Origin: Meloidogyne chitwoodi
Lineage: Eukaryota > Nematoda > Chromadorea > Rhabditida > Meloidogynidae
Length of the DNA: 64,000 nucleotides
NCBI GenBank assembly: GCA_015183035.1
Contig: JACZZP010000018.1
Span: 1,612,001 to 1,676,000 of the forward strand
Direction: 5' to 3'
Numbering within the stretch: the first letter of the stretch is position 1; each line of letters begins with the position of its first letter. The notes under the pieces were generated by a model. It was not told the origin of the DNA and did no database searches. It worked only from the letters and a program-made list of their open reading frames with translations. Of this stretch, positions 52,400 through 62,877 are shown one piece after another. A program made the translations under genes and the position numbers.

Positions 52400-53049
52400 A
52401 ATTTGTTTTGTTTTGTTGGTAGGATTGAAAAAAGTTTTTTTTTTAAATAATTAAGGAGAAATATTAATAAGTTTTAATAAAATCAAATTTGGTGTAGTGG
52501 TAGTGTTCCAGACTTTTCCCATAGTAGTCGAAGGTTCGAGTCCTCTTGCTTCCAAAATATAAATTATTTATTTAAAAATAGTTTTGATTGTTTATTAGCA
52601 AACATTTTGTTAATATTAATGCCAAAATTTTTTATTTTGGTATAAAATTTTATTTTTAAAATCTGAAATATTTTTTTTGTTATTTTTTGTCTTTTTATTA
52701 ATTTAATTGATAAAAAATTTTACTATTTTTTTATTTATTTTAAACGTAATATTTCTTATTTATTACTTTATTTATTTTTACTCATTTTTATCTACTAAAA
52801 TAGAATCAATGTGAGAAAAAATTTTTTAATTGCATTACTCACACAATTATTTTTTTTCAATTAATTTCTTTTTAATGAAAATGCTAGTCTTAAACAACTA
52901 ATTGATTGTTTTTTTTTAGTAAATATTGACCAAACTTTTTATTTATTTTATTTTACAGAATTTATCAAATAATTGTTTTATCAAAATTTTACATTTTTTT
53001 TATCTTTTTTCAGCATTAAATTTTTCAAAAATTTTGACAAAAACAAAAA
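52400..53049. other. Spacer between MRPL1 and the desaturase
   Basis: Holds a tRNA-like element (52487-52555). A strong TTTTTTCAG acceptor at about 53005-53013, 37 bases before the desaturase ATG, may accept a trans-spliced leader or end a 5' UTR intron. Confidence 0.5.
52487..52555 (+). repeat. tRNA-like element
   Basis: TTGGTGTAGTGGTAGTGTTC is close to a tRNA-Gly D-arm, and AAGGTTCGAGTCCTC is a B box. It shares GGTGTAGTGGTAGTGTTC with the copy at 53226. Confidence 0.5.
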
Positions 53050-55580
53050 ATGGGACAAACAGATTTTGAATGGTCCTATACACAGGAACCGCACGCAACG
53101 CGGTCAGCCAGTTTTATTTGAGTATGTTGTGAGTGGCTCAAAATTTGCAATTCTTCTTTTTTATAACTGATTTTAGCTTTTATGAAGTAAATTAAATAAT
53201 TAAAAATTAATAAACTTGTAGGTCATAAGGTGGTGTAGTGGTAGTGTTCTCGATTTTCTTCTTATAGGTTGAGGGTTCGAATCCTTTCGACTCCCAAACG
53301 TTTTGTTGTTTGTTTTTTGACTTATTTGGGTTTTAAAAATAATTTTTACAACTTTTAAATTACTTAATAAAATTTTTAATTAAATTTTAACAATTCCACT
53401 GCTTTTATTTTATTGCAAATTTTGTGTTTACTTATAAATGCTCATTTTTAATATTTTTAAAATTATTTTTATTTTTTCAGTCGAAAACAAATTCTTGAAA
53501 AATATCCTCAAGTGAAACAATACTTTGGTGTTGGTATTTAATTATATTTAATTTTTTTAATCTAATTTTTTTTTAAAAAGATGAAAGTTTCAAATATGTG
53601 GTTGTTTCAATGGTTTTTTACCAAATATTTATGGCCTATTTGTTAAGAGGTTTTTTCTTTTTTTTTTAATTTTTAGGTAAAATAATATTTGTTTTTTAGA
53701 GTCTTCTTGGTTTCTGATTTGCTTGCAAGCTTATTGTGTTGGGGGAACAATTTCTCATTCTTTAACTTTAGCAGTTCATGAATGTTCGCATAATTTGGGA
53801 TTTGGACATAACAATGTTTTACAGGTTTTTTTTTAAAGAATTCTGATTTTGTTCTGATTTTAATAAGTAATTTTAAATTTTTATTTTTTAAATTCTGATT
53901 TTTTAACTTCTGATTTTCCGCGATAATCACTTAATAGAGCTTGGTCCCCCCTATGGTTTTTCGATTTTCGGAGGCCTGTATTTCGGCTTAAATTTAGAGA
54001 GCGATGATAATATTGGTGTCATTTTATTCAGCTCGACGAGCTCTTTCGAATGACAAGTGTTTTTTTTCCAGATCTGAACCATTTTTATACTATTTATTTT
54101 TCAGAATCGTATACTTGGTTTAATTGCAAACATACCTATGGGAATTCCAATGTCGATCTCATTTAAAAAATATCATTTGGTTTTTTTTTAAATAATTAAT
54201 TTTACCAAAAAATAATTTAAAGGAGCATCATAAAAATTTAGGAAGTGAAGTGGTTGACACGGTTTATTTTTTTAATTTTTTTTAAATTTATTTTTAAATT
54301 TAAGGACGTTCCATCAGAGTTTGAAGCACGCTTTTTTGTTGGTCCACTAGGAAAATTAGTTTGGTTAATTTTACAGCCTGTATTTTATGGCTTAAGACCT
54401 CTCAGCACGTATAAAAAGGTTTGTTTTTTTTAGAATTTTGGACATTTTGTCTTTGTGACATTTTGTCCAAAAAATTAATTTTTAATTTTTTAGTCAGTTC
54501 TTGATTTTGAATTATTAAATGCATTTATTCAAATACTCTTTAATTTGGCAATAATTAGATTTATGGGTTATAAATCTTTTATTTATCTTTTTGGAGGTTT
54601 TCTGGTTGGACTAGGTTTTTGTCTTTTTAAATAATTTTTAATTTAATTTTTTTAAAAGGTCTACACCCTCTTGCTGCTCATTTTATTAGTGATCATTATG
54701 TTTTTAAAACTGGGCAGGAGACTTACAGGTTTTCTTTGTAAAATAATATTTATTGGTCTATTTAAGTCTTCAAAACTTCTAAGAGGGGAAAACTGAGTAT
54801 TTATTGACTTTGTTTTGTGACATTTTACAAACAAAAAAAGAGTCTATTTGAGTCTAAGAATTTTAGAAATTTACCTAAATAATGAAAATTTAATTTTTGG
54901 GTCATTTAAGTCTGAAAACTATTTTTTGCTAAAAATTTTCTTTTCAGTTATTATGGAGCAATAAATATGTTAACATTTAACGTTGGCTATCACGTTGAAC
55001 ATCACGATTTTCCTTATGTAACTGGAAAAAATTTGCCAAAAGTTTATTTTTTTTAATTTTTAATTTTTTTTTCAAGATTTCAAAAATTGCACCAGAATTT
55101 TATCAAAACCTTTCAATACATAAATCTTGGGTTGGCCTGTTTTTTGACTTTGTAAGGAGGTTTTTTTCTTTAATTGGACCTTTTTTGACTTTTTCCTTTA
55201 TTTTTGACTTAAATTTTTCCACTTTTTCCAAACTCTCCAAGTTAGTCCAATTCTTTTTAAGAAACTTTAGGATGGACTAACTAAGAGAGTTTTTAGATTT
55301 TAATTTTTTAAAATTTAATTTAAGATAAGTGACCCAAAAGTAAGCCTTCATAGCCGTGTTAAACGACAAATTTCTCCTTCAATGATTCAATTTTATGGGT
55401 CTGGTGCTTATTCAACTTCTTATATACATAAATTTGTGGCCTCTGTAAGTTGGGTAGAAAAAACTTTTAAAAAATTAAAAAATTATTTTTGGTCATTTGA
55501 GTCTTGAAAAATTAATTTTTAAGATAATCAGTAGATGTTCAATGAATGGCAAAGAATTCTTTAAAAACAAGGATAAGTAA
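53050..55580 (+). CDS. DEGS1: Sphingolipid delta-4 desaturase (dihydroceramide desaturase)
   Basis: This ER membrane di-iron enzyme converts dihydroceramide to ceramide. Exon 1 is [18 protein letters not shown], joined to [16 protein letters not shown], both typical of the family. All three histidine boxes are present: HECSHN in a [15 protein letters not shown] context, HLEHH in YHLEHHKNLG, and HVEHHDFP after LTFNVGY. Hydrophobic spans include [17 protein letters not shown] and ISHSLTLAV. Exon 1 ends with a non-consensus donor (GTCAGC). After [20 protein letters not shown], a canonical GTAAGT donor near 55447 leads to a last exon encoding [18 protein letters not shown]. Reading through that donor would instead stop at about 55507. 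A lysine-rich end would suit ER retention. Introns hold a tRNA-like copy and a GGTCCCCC repeat. Confidence 0.93.
53226..53295 (+). repeat. tRNA-like element in desaturase intron 1
   Basis: GGTGGTGTAGTGGTAGTGTT is D-arm-like, and GAGGGTTCGAATCCTTT pairs as a T-arm with wobble. Its head matches the copy at 52487. Confidence 0.5.
53934..54047 (+). repeat. Dispersed repeat, AGCTTGGTCCCCC family, copy 3
   Basis: Starts AGAGCTTGGTCCCCCCTATG and ends CAGCTCGACGAGCTC. It is the third copy of the family and lies in a desaturase intron. Confidence 0.65.
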
Positions 55581-56287
55581 AATTATATTTTTTTAATTTT
55601 AAATTGCCATTTTTGAAGGCCTCAATTTAGCTATTAATTATATTTTAAGTAATTTTAAATTTAATTTTCTTGTCAAAAATAAATGTTTTTTGACCATGAT
55701 TTTTGTTAGTTGGTCACTAATAAGAAAATTAGCCATTTGGTCACTAATAAGAAAATTGGACATTTGGTCACTAATAAGAAAATTAGCCATTTGGTCACTA
55801 ATAAGAAAATTGGACATTTGGTCACTAATAAGAAAATTAGCCATTTGGTCACTAACAATAAATAGGTAAATAATATAAAATTTTTATAATAATTATATAT
55901 TTAACAAAATAGTGCATTAAAAATAAGGAAAAAAATATAATTAATTAATTAATTTACCTAATAAAATTATTTAACCTATTTTTTGGGTCACTGGGGGAGG
56001 AATGTACAAAAGGCAAAAACATATTAGTGGTAGTATGTTTTTAAAAAAATTTCCCTTGTGTAGATATTTGGAAATATTAAAAAATTGAATATTTTGAACT
56101 TGAAATATTTTCACTAATTGAACATTTTGAATTTTGACATTTTGAAAAATTAAAAATTTTTGAAAATAAATAGGAGAGGTATAATAAATATTTAAAAAAA
56201 AAATTTTGGATTATGTAATTAAAAAAGAAGAAATATGCACACATATTCTGTGGAGGGAAAAAAGAAAATAATTTAATTAAATTTAAA
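55581..56287. other. Convergent spacer between the desaturase and neurabin
   Basis: Both genes end here. It contains the 27-bp minisatellite at 55710-55856. The 68-codon minus-strand ORF across it is just the translated repeat. Confidence 0.6.
55710..55856. repeat. 27-bp minisatellite
   Basis: Units of TTGGTCACTAATAAGAAAAT plus 7 bases repeat five to six times. They alternate between endings TAGCCAT and TGGACAT, so the higher-order unit is 54 bases. It lies between two convergent 3' ends. Confidence 0.9.
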
Positions 56288-59200
56288 TTAATTAGAAACA
56301 ATTTTATTAGCAGCATTTCTTGCCTTTGCTTCCTTTTCCAACGTTTTGCGTTCTCTTTCTATTCGCTGTTTAATGCATTTTATACGTTTTTTGATGACTG
56401 CACGTTCTGAGTGATTGAATAGACCCATTGCCTTTAAATAATTAAAAAAATATTTTTTAGACTCTAAAAGTCCGAAATTCAAAAAATTAAATATATTTTA
56501 ATTTTTGAGACTCTAATTGCCCTTTAATTTACTTTTACTTACTTTTAATTTGGAACCATCCAAATCGAGAAATTTGGGTCCTGTCACTTGGTTGACTGTA
56601 AATTCTGCAAAAATAAAAATTTCTCTCAGTTATCCCAACCTCTCAGTTATTCCACTCTCTCACTTATTCCACTCTCACTTAATCCTCTCTCTCTCTCACT
56701 TATTCCACTCTCACTTATTCCACTCTCTCAATTATCCCAAGACTCAAATGTTCCCCCCTTTACCTGGTATATATTTTTCCAATCCCAAATGAATAAGTAA
56801 TTGGCATATATCATCTACACCCCAATGTAAAACAGCCATTCCTTGTGCTTCCTGATTTTCACGCCAAAATTCATTTTCTGTTGGAACAAAACAGCGACGT
56901 CGCAAAGGGAAAAGACCAAGGCGTGGACCTGTGCCATGATTTCCACTATTTTGTTTTCCTCCCCATTTTTGGGGAAGTGCGGGGGATGCTGGTTCTGAAA
57001 TTCTTGGGACAGGGCTGCCAAGAGTAGTTGTTGTTGGAGGGGGAATTATTCTACTATTTTCATAAGGGGCAGAAGCCATTTCTTCGATTGCTGGAAGAGC
57101 AGCCCCTGGAGATAATAATGGATGTGAAGATGATGGATGATGAGGACGACCTCCAAAATGAATGAAATAGGGTGGATGTCCTGTACCAGGAATTATTGGA
57201 GCAGCTGATAGAGGAACTGAATTGGTAGCCTGAAAAATGAAATTGTTTCTGAAACTTTGCTTCAGAAAAGTTTGCTTCAGAAACTTTGCTTCAGAAAAGT
57301 TTGCTTCAGAAATTTTGTTTCAAAAAAGTTTGCTTCAGAATTTTGTTTCAAAAATTTTGCTTCAAAAATTTTGCTTCTGAAACTTTGCTTCAGAAATGTT
57401 GAAACAAATTTCCCAAAATCTTCAAAAATTTACAAGTCCAGCATGTCTAAGTCCCACAGGTCGGAAATGATGTTGTTTTTGTTGTTGTGTTTTCCCTTCA
57501 CGTTGTAAATGTTGAGGGATCATTAATTCATTTCTTCTCTGTTGGCTTTGATTATTAGTTTGATGGTTGTTACCTCTATGGGCTGGCGCCGGTGGAGGCT
57601 CCCGTTCTTGATGAGGGATGGCACTTTCATTTGTTTGAATTAACTAAATTAAAAGTTGACATTTTGAAATATTTTCAACTAGTTGACATTTTGAAATATT
57701 TTCAACTAGTTGACATTTTGAAATATTTCTCTAACCCTATTTTCCTGAGAAGTGAAGCGTTGTTGTTTGTTAGACCCAATATTATTATTATTTATTTGTT
57801 TTTCAATTTCTTTATTTAATTTTTGTTCATTTTCATTATTATTAGCCTTTCCTTCAGCAATAGCTAATTCTATTCTTTTTTCCAATTCTTCAATTCTAGA
57901 ACGAAGATTTGAAATAATTTCAGAATATTCTTTTTCTTTTGCACGCATTTGTTCAATATGATTTTCTTCTCTTCTTAACATTTCTCTTTCCCTTTAAAGT
58001 AATATTTTTATAGGAAATTTAAGATCGGGAAACGGGGGACTGTTTTGGACTTATTCATGGAAACAAAAGGTTTTGGAGAATTTTAAAGAACTAGGATCTG
58101 AGACTCTACTGTCCCAAAGAGATTTTGAGCAAAATTAAGGTCTACAGGATAGACTGAGACTCTAATGTCCAGGGGGACGGGGGTTATATTGGAAACTCCC
58201 TCATCCCCCGAAAATTCCCCGAAACGGGAATTCCATGGTTACGGGAATTTAATTGCGAGGGATTCCCTCGGACTCTAAAGTCAATTTTCCATTCTTTTCT
58301 CGGCAATCTTCACCAATTGGGGCGCCACCCCAAATAATCGCAGAGGAATAGTAAAAATGTGTTTTTATGGGTTTTCGAGGGCGCTGATTACGAATCTGAT
58401 ATTTGTTTTTTCTTATCACTAATCCTTATCATTTTATCACCCATTGAACTACATGTTGCTCACTAACTCCACACATTGCTGCTTGTGAAAAAGCAGAAAT
58501 TCCTTGAGCCCAAAAGTATGCGAGCATAACAAACTGTTTAAGTTCCAAATTGGAGTTGACAAGAAACGATCCATGACGGAGTGCTAGCTTTCTATTGCAT
58601 CGTGGAGCCTGCGAGAACAGCGCCAGACAATGCCATCTCCTCTACTCACTCTACGATTTTCGCTCATTTGCTGATTACATGATGGGCATAGTGGGGGTAC
58701 AGACCGTAAAATATTACATTGTTGTAAAAATTGAATAACAGATTCTTTTGTATTAATAAGTTGAGTAATTTGGAAAATATCCGATAAAATCTGTGATTTT
58801 TAAAATTAGTGATAAAATGATAAGGATTAGTGATAAGAAAAAACAAATATAAGATTCGTAATCAGCGCCCTCGAAAACCCATAAAAACACATTTTTATTA
58901 TTCCTTTGCGATTATTTGGGGTGGCGCCCCAATTGGTGAAGATTGCCCTTTTCTCTTTACCTTTCCTGAAAAGATTTAACAATATCTCTAGCTTGATTAT
59001 AACGTCCTTCCAATTGTGAATAATGTGCTCTTGTATTTTCTAATAAATTATTCATTTCTTCCGCCTTTCTTTTTGATTGTTCTAATTCAACTTCTAATAA
59101 TTGAATTCTTGAAAGTGATGAAGACATTTCTTGTTTATTATTTACTATTTGTTGTTTATTAGAGAAATCTTTATTTTGTTTAGCTGATATTTGTGAAGAG

Positions 59201-62200
59201 AACATTTGAGTATTGGAAATTGCTGTCCTTTCTTTTTTCTGTAAAAATTAAATTTATTTAATCAAATGTACTTTTTTGAGTCTCCTAGGTTGATACTTTT
59301 CGATTCTATATTACTCTACCATTTGAGTCTCATAAGAAAAAGAATTATATTTGAACACCCATCTATTCGCAAGAAAATATTTTTCATTTTGAGTGAAATA
59401 TTTTCTTGCGAATAAATGGGGTGTGTATTTGTTTCTTAATACTCTTCCTTTATTTCAGACTCAAATGGTTGGGTGAATAGAAAAATATTTTAAGAAAATA
59501 TTTTTACCTTATTTTCTTCTTCCCTTTCCTCTTCTTCTTCATCCTCTTCTTCATTACAACTATTTTCTATTTTAGCCCACAATTTTTTTATTTGTCGATG
59601 ATGTTTTTCTCCAAGCATATCTTGTTCTAAACTTTGATTTATTAATTGAGCTACTTCACTTCCTTCTAAATTGTGTTCTCGACCAATTGTAAATTGAACT
59701 CTAGGGCCTGTTGAGCGGAGATTTTGTGCGGCAAAACTGTGAGGAAAATTTTTTTAATTTTTTTTAGTCAACGGGAGAAATTCTCCGGGGACGGGAAAGA
59801 TATGTTCTCTCCAAAAAGTTCAGGAGTTCTCTTGGAATTTCCCTCAGACTTTACCATGCGTTCCGTTAGGGTTTTGAGACTATTTTGGTCACAGACTCTA
59901 ATGTCCACATTTTCCAATGGAAATTTATGTTCCTGTGGAAGTGTCCAAGGTTTCCCATCCTATTGATCCTTTAAAATCCTCACAGTTGTGAAACGCCAAC
60001 AAGCGAAATGCCATCAACACAAACTATTTGGTCACAGACTCTAATACGCCCATCACGATAGACAGCCCCTCCGGGAGTTATACTCTTCACAAAAATTCCA
60101 AGTTTTTCCAATCCCGCGTCTGCTCCAACTCCCATACCTATTATACTAAAAAATAAAATTAAATAAAAAAGAAAAAGAAAAACATACTTTATGCCCAAAC
60201 CCTCAGGACCCTTGTCAAGTTGAACATCAAATAGTTCCATACGTTCTAACCGTCTTTCTAGTTCATATTCTGCACAGCTAGCTACTGGATCTATTTCTTC
60301 ATTACGACGGTCATATTCTCCTATCCCCTTTAAATTTTGGAAGAAAATTGAGAAAATGGCAAGTGAATGCAATAAATGATATTTAGAATGCCATAAATGG
60401 CAATAAAAACATAAAAATTTGGCATTATTGCCATAATTATGGCATTCCACATTTTATGGCGACAAAATGACCTTTTTGGTCAAAATTTTATCTTAAATAT
60501 AAATATTTTCTTTATTAACTCACATGTGTTTTATAAACACGTATTGGAGCTGTACTAAAAGATATTTTCCTGCCATTATTATCTTCTCTGTCTGGTGATA
60601 ATCCTCTAACTGTTTCAATTGTTGGCAATTCTGTCATTTTTTCTTTTTTTGAAGGTGAGGCAGAATTTGGACGAGGTTCGCTTGGCACTGAATCATCACC
60701 TCCTGATTCACTACCACTATTTGTTGGAGAATGTTTGTGAGATTCTAAAAATGATAAAATTTAATTTTTCAGAAACGAGTTACGGGAAATTTTATTTCAG
60801 GAACAGAACATTTCCCAAGTTTCCATAAAAAATAAAGTTGACGGTAGCGGGGGTGGAAGTCTGCCGTAGCGGGAGGAAGTGCGGGGGCTGAGATTTAGAG
60901 GAAATTTCTCCATTCCCGCAAAATTTCCCGTTCCCGTAAAATTTCCCGTTTCCCGCAGAATTCCCCGTTCCCCCCAATCTTCCCTTCCCGGGAAGTAAAT
61001 TTACTTTGTTCTTGACATTCTGTAACAGAATTAGTATTTCTTTCAATACTTCCAAAAAGACGTTCTCTATAATACCCTGGCCTTCTCCAATAAGCATCAT
61101 ACCCAATTTGTTCTTTTTCTTTTCCAATTTTATTTTCCTCTATTTTTTGTTCTCTTTCTTGATTTCTCTGCCCTGTTGTATTTTCATTATTTTTAGAGAC
61201 ACTAAAAATTTAATTTATTTAATTAATTTATTTTTTCAGATTTTAATTTTCTTTTTAAAATAAATAAATATAAATTTACTTTATTCTATTATCACTTTCG
61301 TTTCCATTAATTCTTGATTCACTAACTATCTTTTCAACATCAGAAGCAAATTGACTAAAATTTCGTGCTACTTGAGTCAATGGACTGCCTGGTATTGGAT
61401 ATTTTTGATTGTTGTTATTTTGACTTGCTACGTTGTTATTAGGTTGGGAAACTTTAAAAAATTAAATATTTAATATATAAATAAATATATTTTAAATAAT
61501 GCATTAGCAAAGACCAAAAGTTAAGTTCCCGGGTAAATTCAATTTAATTAAGCTCATAATAGTCGAAATGGCAATGTTTGTCTGATTGACCATTTTGTCA
61601 ATGAACATTTTTAACGTTTGACCATTTTGGTTGTTAGATATTTTGACTTTTGACCATTTTTATTTTGGACCATTTTGTCCAATAAAAGTTTTTTACCTTC
61701 CCCAATCTTTGCTGATTTTGTAGAAATAAAGGAATGTGTAGAAGGGCTATTATTAAAATTATTATTGTTAATTCCATTTTCACAAGAAGAAGAAGAATTA
61801 TTATTATTTTCAATAAAAGGTTTAGGAGGAACAATAGGAGGAGGTTTTTGTTGAAATAATAATTTATTTCCATTTATATTATTATTTGTTGTACAATTAA
61901 AACCTAAATTAGCTGAAGAAGAACGTTGTAAACGTGGAGAATAAAAACAAGGTAAAAGGCGGTTATTTGTTGTTTCTTTATTAAATAAACTTGAACAAGT
62001 TTGTTGTTGTTTTTCCATTTGTTGAAAAAGTGCTTTATTTGCTGAGAAACGACTGCGCGCGTCGGGAGGACAATTTTGGGTTTTTTCAAAATTTTCAATT
62101 TTTTGAAAAGTTTCAAAATTTTCTTCTTCCTTTTCTTCTTCTTCTTCTTCATCCTCTTCTTCATCTGAACAAGACTGGGAAATTGAAGAACCTGAAGAAT

Positions 62201-62877
62201 GAGGCATTGAACGGCCTCCACCTCCTGTTAGGGAACGCTCAAGCCTTAAAATTTAAAAAAAATTTTAAAAAAATATTCAAGCCTAAAATTTTGTATTAAT
62301 ATTCTTAAGAGTGTTAACTAATTAATTACAAAATTTTGTAATTTTTGGTCAAGTTTCAGAATTTTAGGACAAGTTTCAAGTATTCTATGACCATGAGATT
62401 AAAAAAATTCGGTAAATTTATTAACTTTGATTTAAAAATTATTTCTTTTATCTATTAAGTAGCCCAGAAGTTGCTCTATTTTTTTACATTTTGATCAATT
62501 TACGGAACAACTTTAACAAAAAGTTATGCCACAAAAACTCAACAGTCGTTCACTACATCCCTGGGGAAATTCATTTATTTGACAAAAAATAAGCGGGGAC
62601 GGGATTCTTTTGAAATTTAAAATGCGGGGAAATGTGTGGGGAACAACAGAAAATTTATTACTTAACAAAAAATAACCGGGGACGGGTACGGGGGGAATAA
62701 TTTAAAAAAGTGACATCTGATCCCCCAATTAAATTACCTAATTAAATCAGGTTTTCTTCTCTGTTGTGAGGCTAAAACAGTAGAATTATTTTCTTCAATA
62801 TCATTATAAAAATAAGTTTTTGTTGTATTATTTTTATTATTGTTAACGCCCCCAGTAGAATTTAAGGCCGAAATCAT
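56288..62877 (-). CDS. nab-1: Neurabin/spinophilin (PP1-binding PDZ scaffold)
   Basis: Neurabin is an actin- and protein phosphatase 1-binding synaptic scaffold. The start [20 protein letters not shown] (62877) is followed by Asn/Ser/Glu-rich low-complexity sequence. [17 protein letters not shown] at about 60524-60577 contains the R/KVxF-type PP1 docking motif. Then come [20 protein letters not shown] and a PDZ domain (about 60260-59985, continuing near 59720) with [25 protein letters not shown] and [29 protein letters not shown] leads to coiled coils (59221-58971 and 57984-57735). A Pro-rich region and a C-terminal SAM domain follow ([21 protein letters not shown], then [20 protein letters not shown]). 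The protein ends NAANKIVSN. The start and domain order match neurabin. The introns are unusually rich in repeats, including a whole Merlin relic. Confidence 0.92.
56625..56745. repeat. Minisatellite of CACTTATTCCACTCTC units
   Basis: About seven imperfect units of TCTCACTTATTCCACTCTC lie in the intron splitting the SAM-domain exons of neurabin. Confidence 0.8.
57245..57400. repeat. Minisatellite of TTTGCTTCAGAAA units
   Basis: About nine imperfect units of AACTTTGCTTCAGAAAAG lie in a neurabin intron. ORFs across it on the plus strand are repeat translations. Confidence 0.8.
57650..57730. repeat. 27-bp tandem repeat beside a neurabin exon
   Basis: Three near-exact 27-base units starting GTTGACATTTTGAAATATTT lie in an intron, directly next to the exon ending QENR on the minus strand. 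Confidence 0.8.
58302..58947 (-). mobile_element. Merlin (ISXO2-like) transposon relic in a neurabin intron
   Basis: TIRs of 139 bases (58302-58440 and 58809-58947) start GGCAATCTTCACCAATTGGG and are nearly identical. CTTTTCTC flanks both ends (58294-58301 and 58948-58955) as an exact 8-base target duplication. The centre encodes, on the minus strand, a zinc-finger-like [13 protein letters not shown] followed by DGIVWRC. In a shifted frame it continues [20 protein letters not shown], then [20 protein letters not shown] and HVVQWVIK. This is the N-terminal part of an ISXO2-like transposase. A frame break, and the absence of the catalytic domain, make the copy non-autonomous. Confidence 0.88.
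59354..59424. mobile_element. Short fold-back element, CACCCCATTTATTCGC family
   Basis: AACACCCATCTATTCGCAAG then AAAATATTT at the left, and AAATATTTTCTTGCGAATAA then ATGGGGTGT at the right, form a long hairpin with a short loop. It lies in a neurabin intron. Confidence 0.75.
60885..60990. repeat. GC-rich CCCGTTCCCG repeats
   Basis: CCCGCAAAATTTCCCGTTCC recurs several times in a neurabin intron, strikingly GC-rich against its surroundings. Related GGGGACGGG words occur near 58175, 59783, 62590, 62680 and 63680. Confidence 0.6.

Noticed and set aside
55638..55844. Minus-strand ORF with a nine-residue repeat, resembling a repeat protein
   Set aside because: A 27-bp minisatellite gives an open frame automatically. 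It sits between two convergent gene ends with no start context.
61991..62299. Plus-strand ORF opposite the neurabin N-terminal exon
   Set aside because: It is antisense to the Glu- and Asn-rich coding exon of neurabin, and its Leu/Phe-rich product is a shadow.
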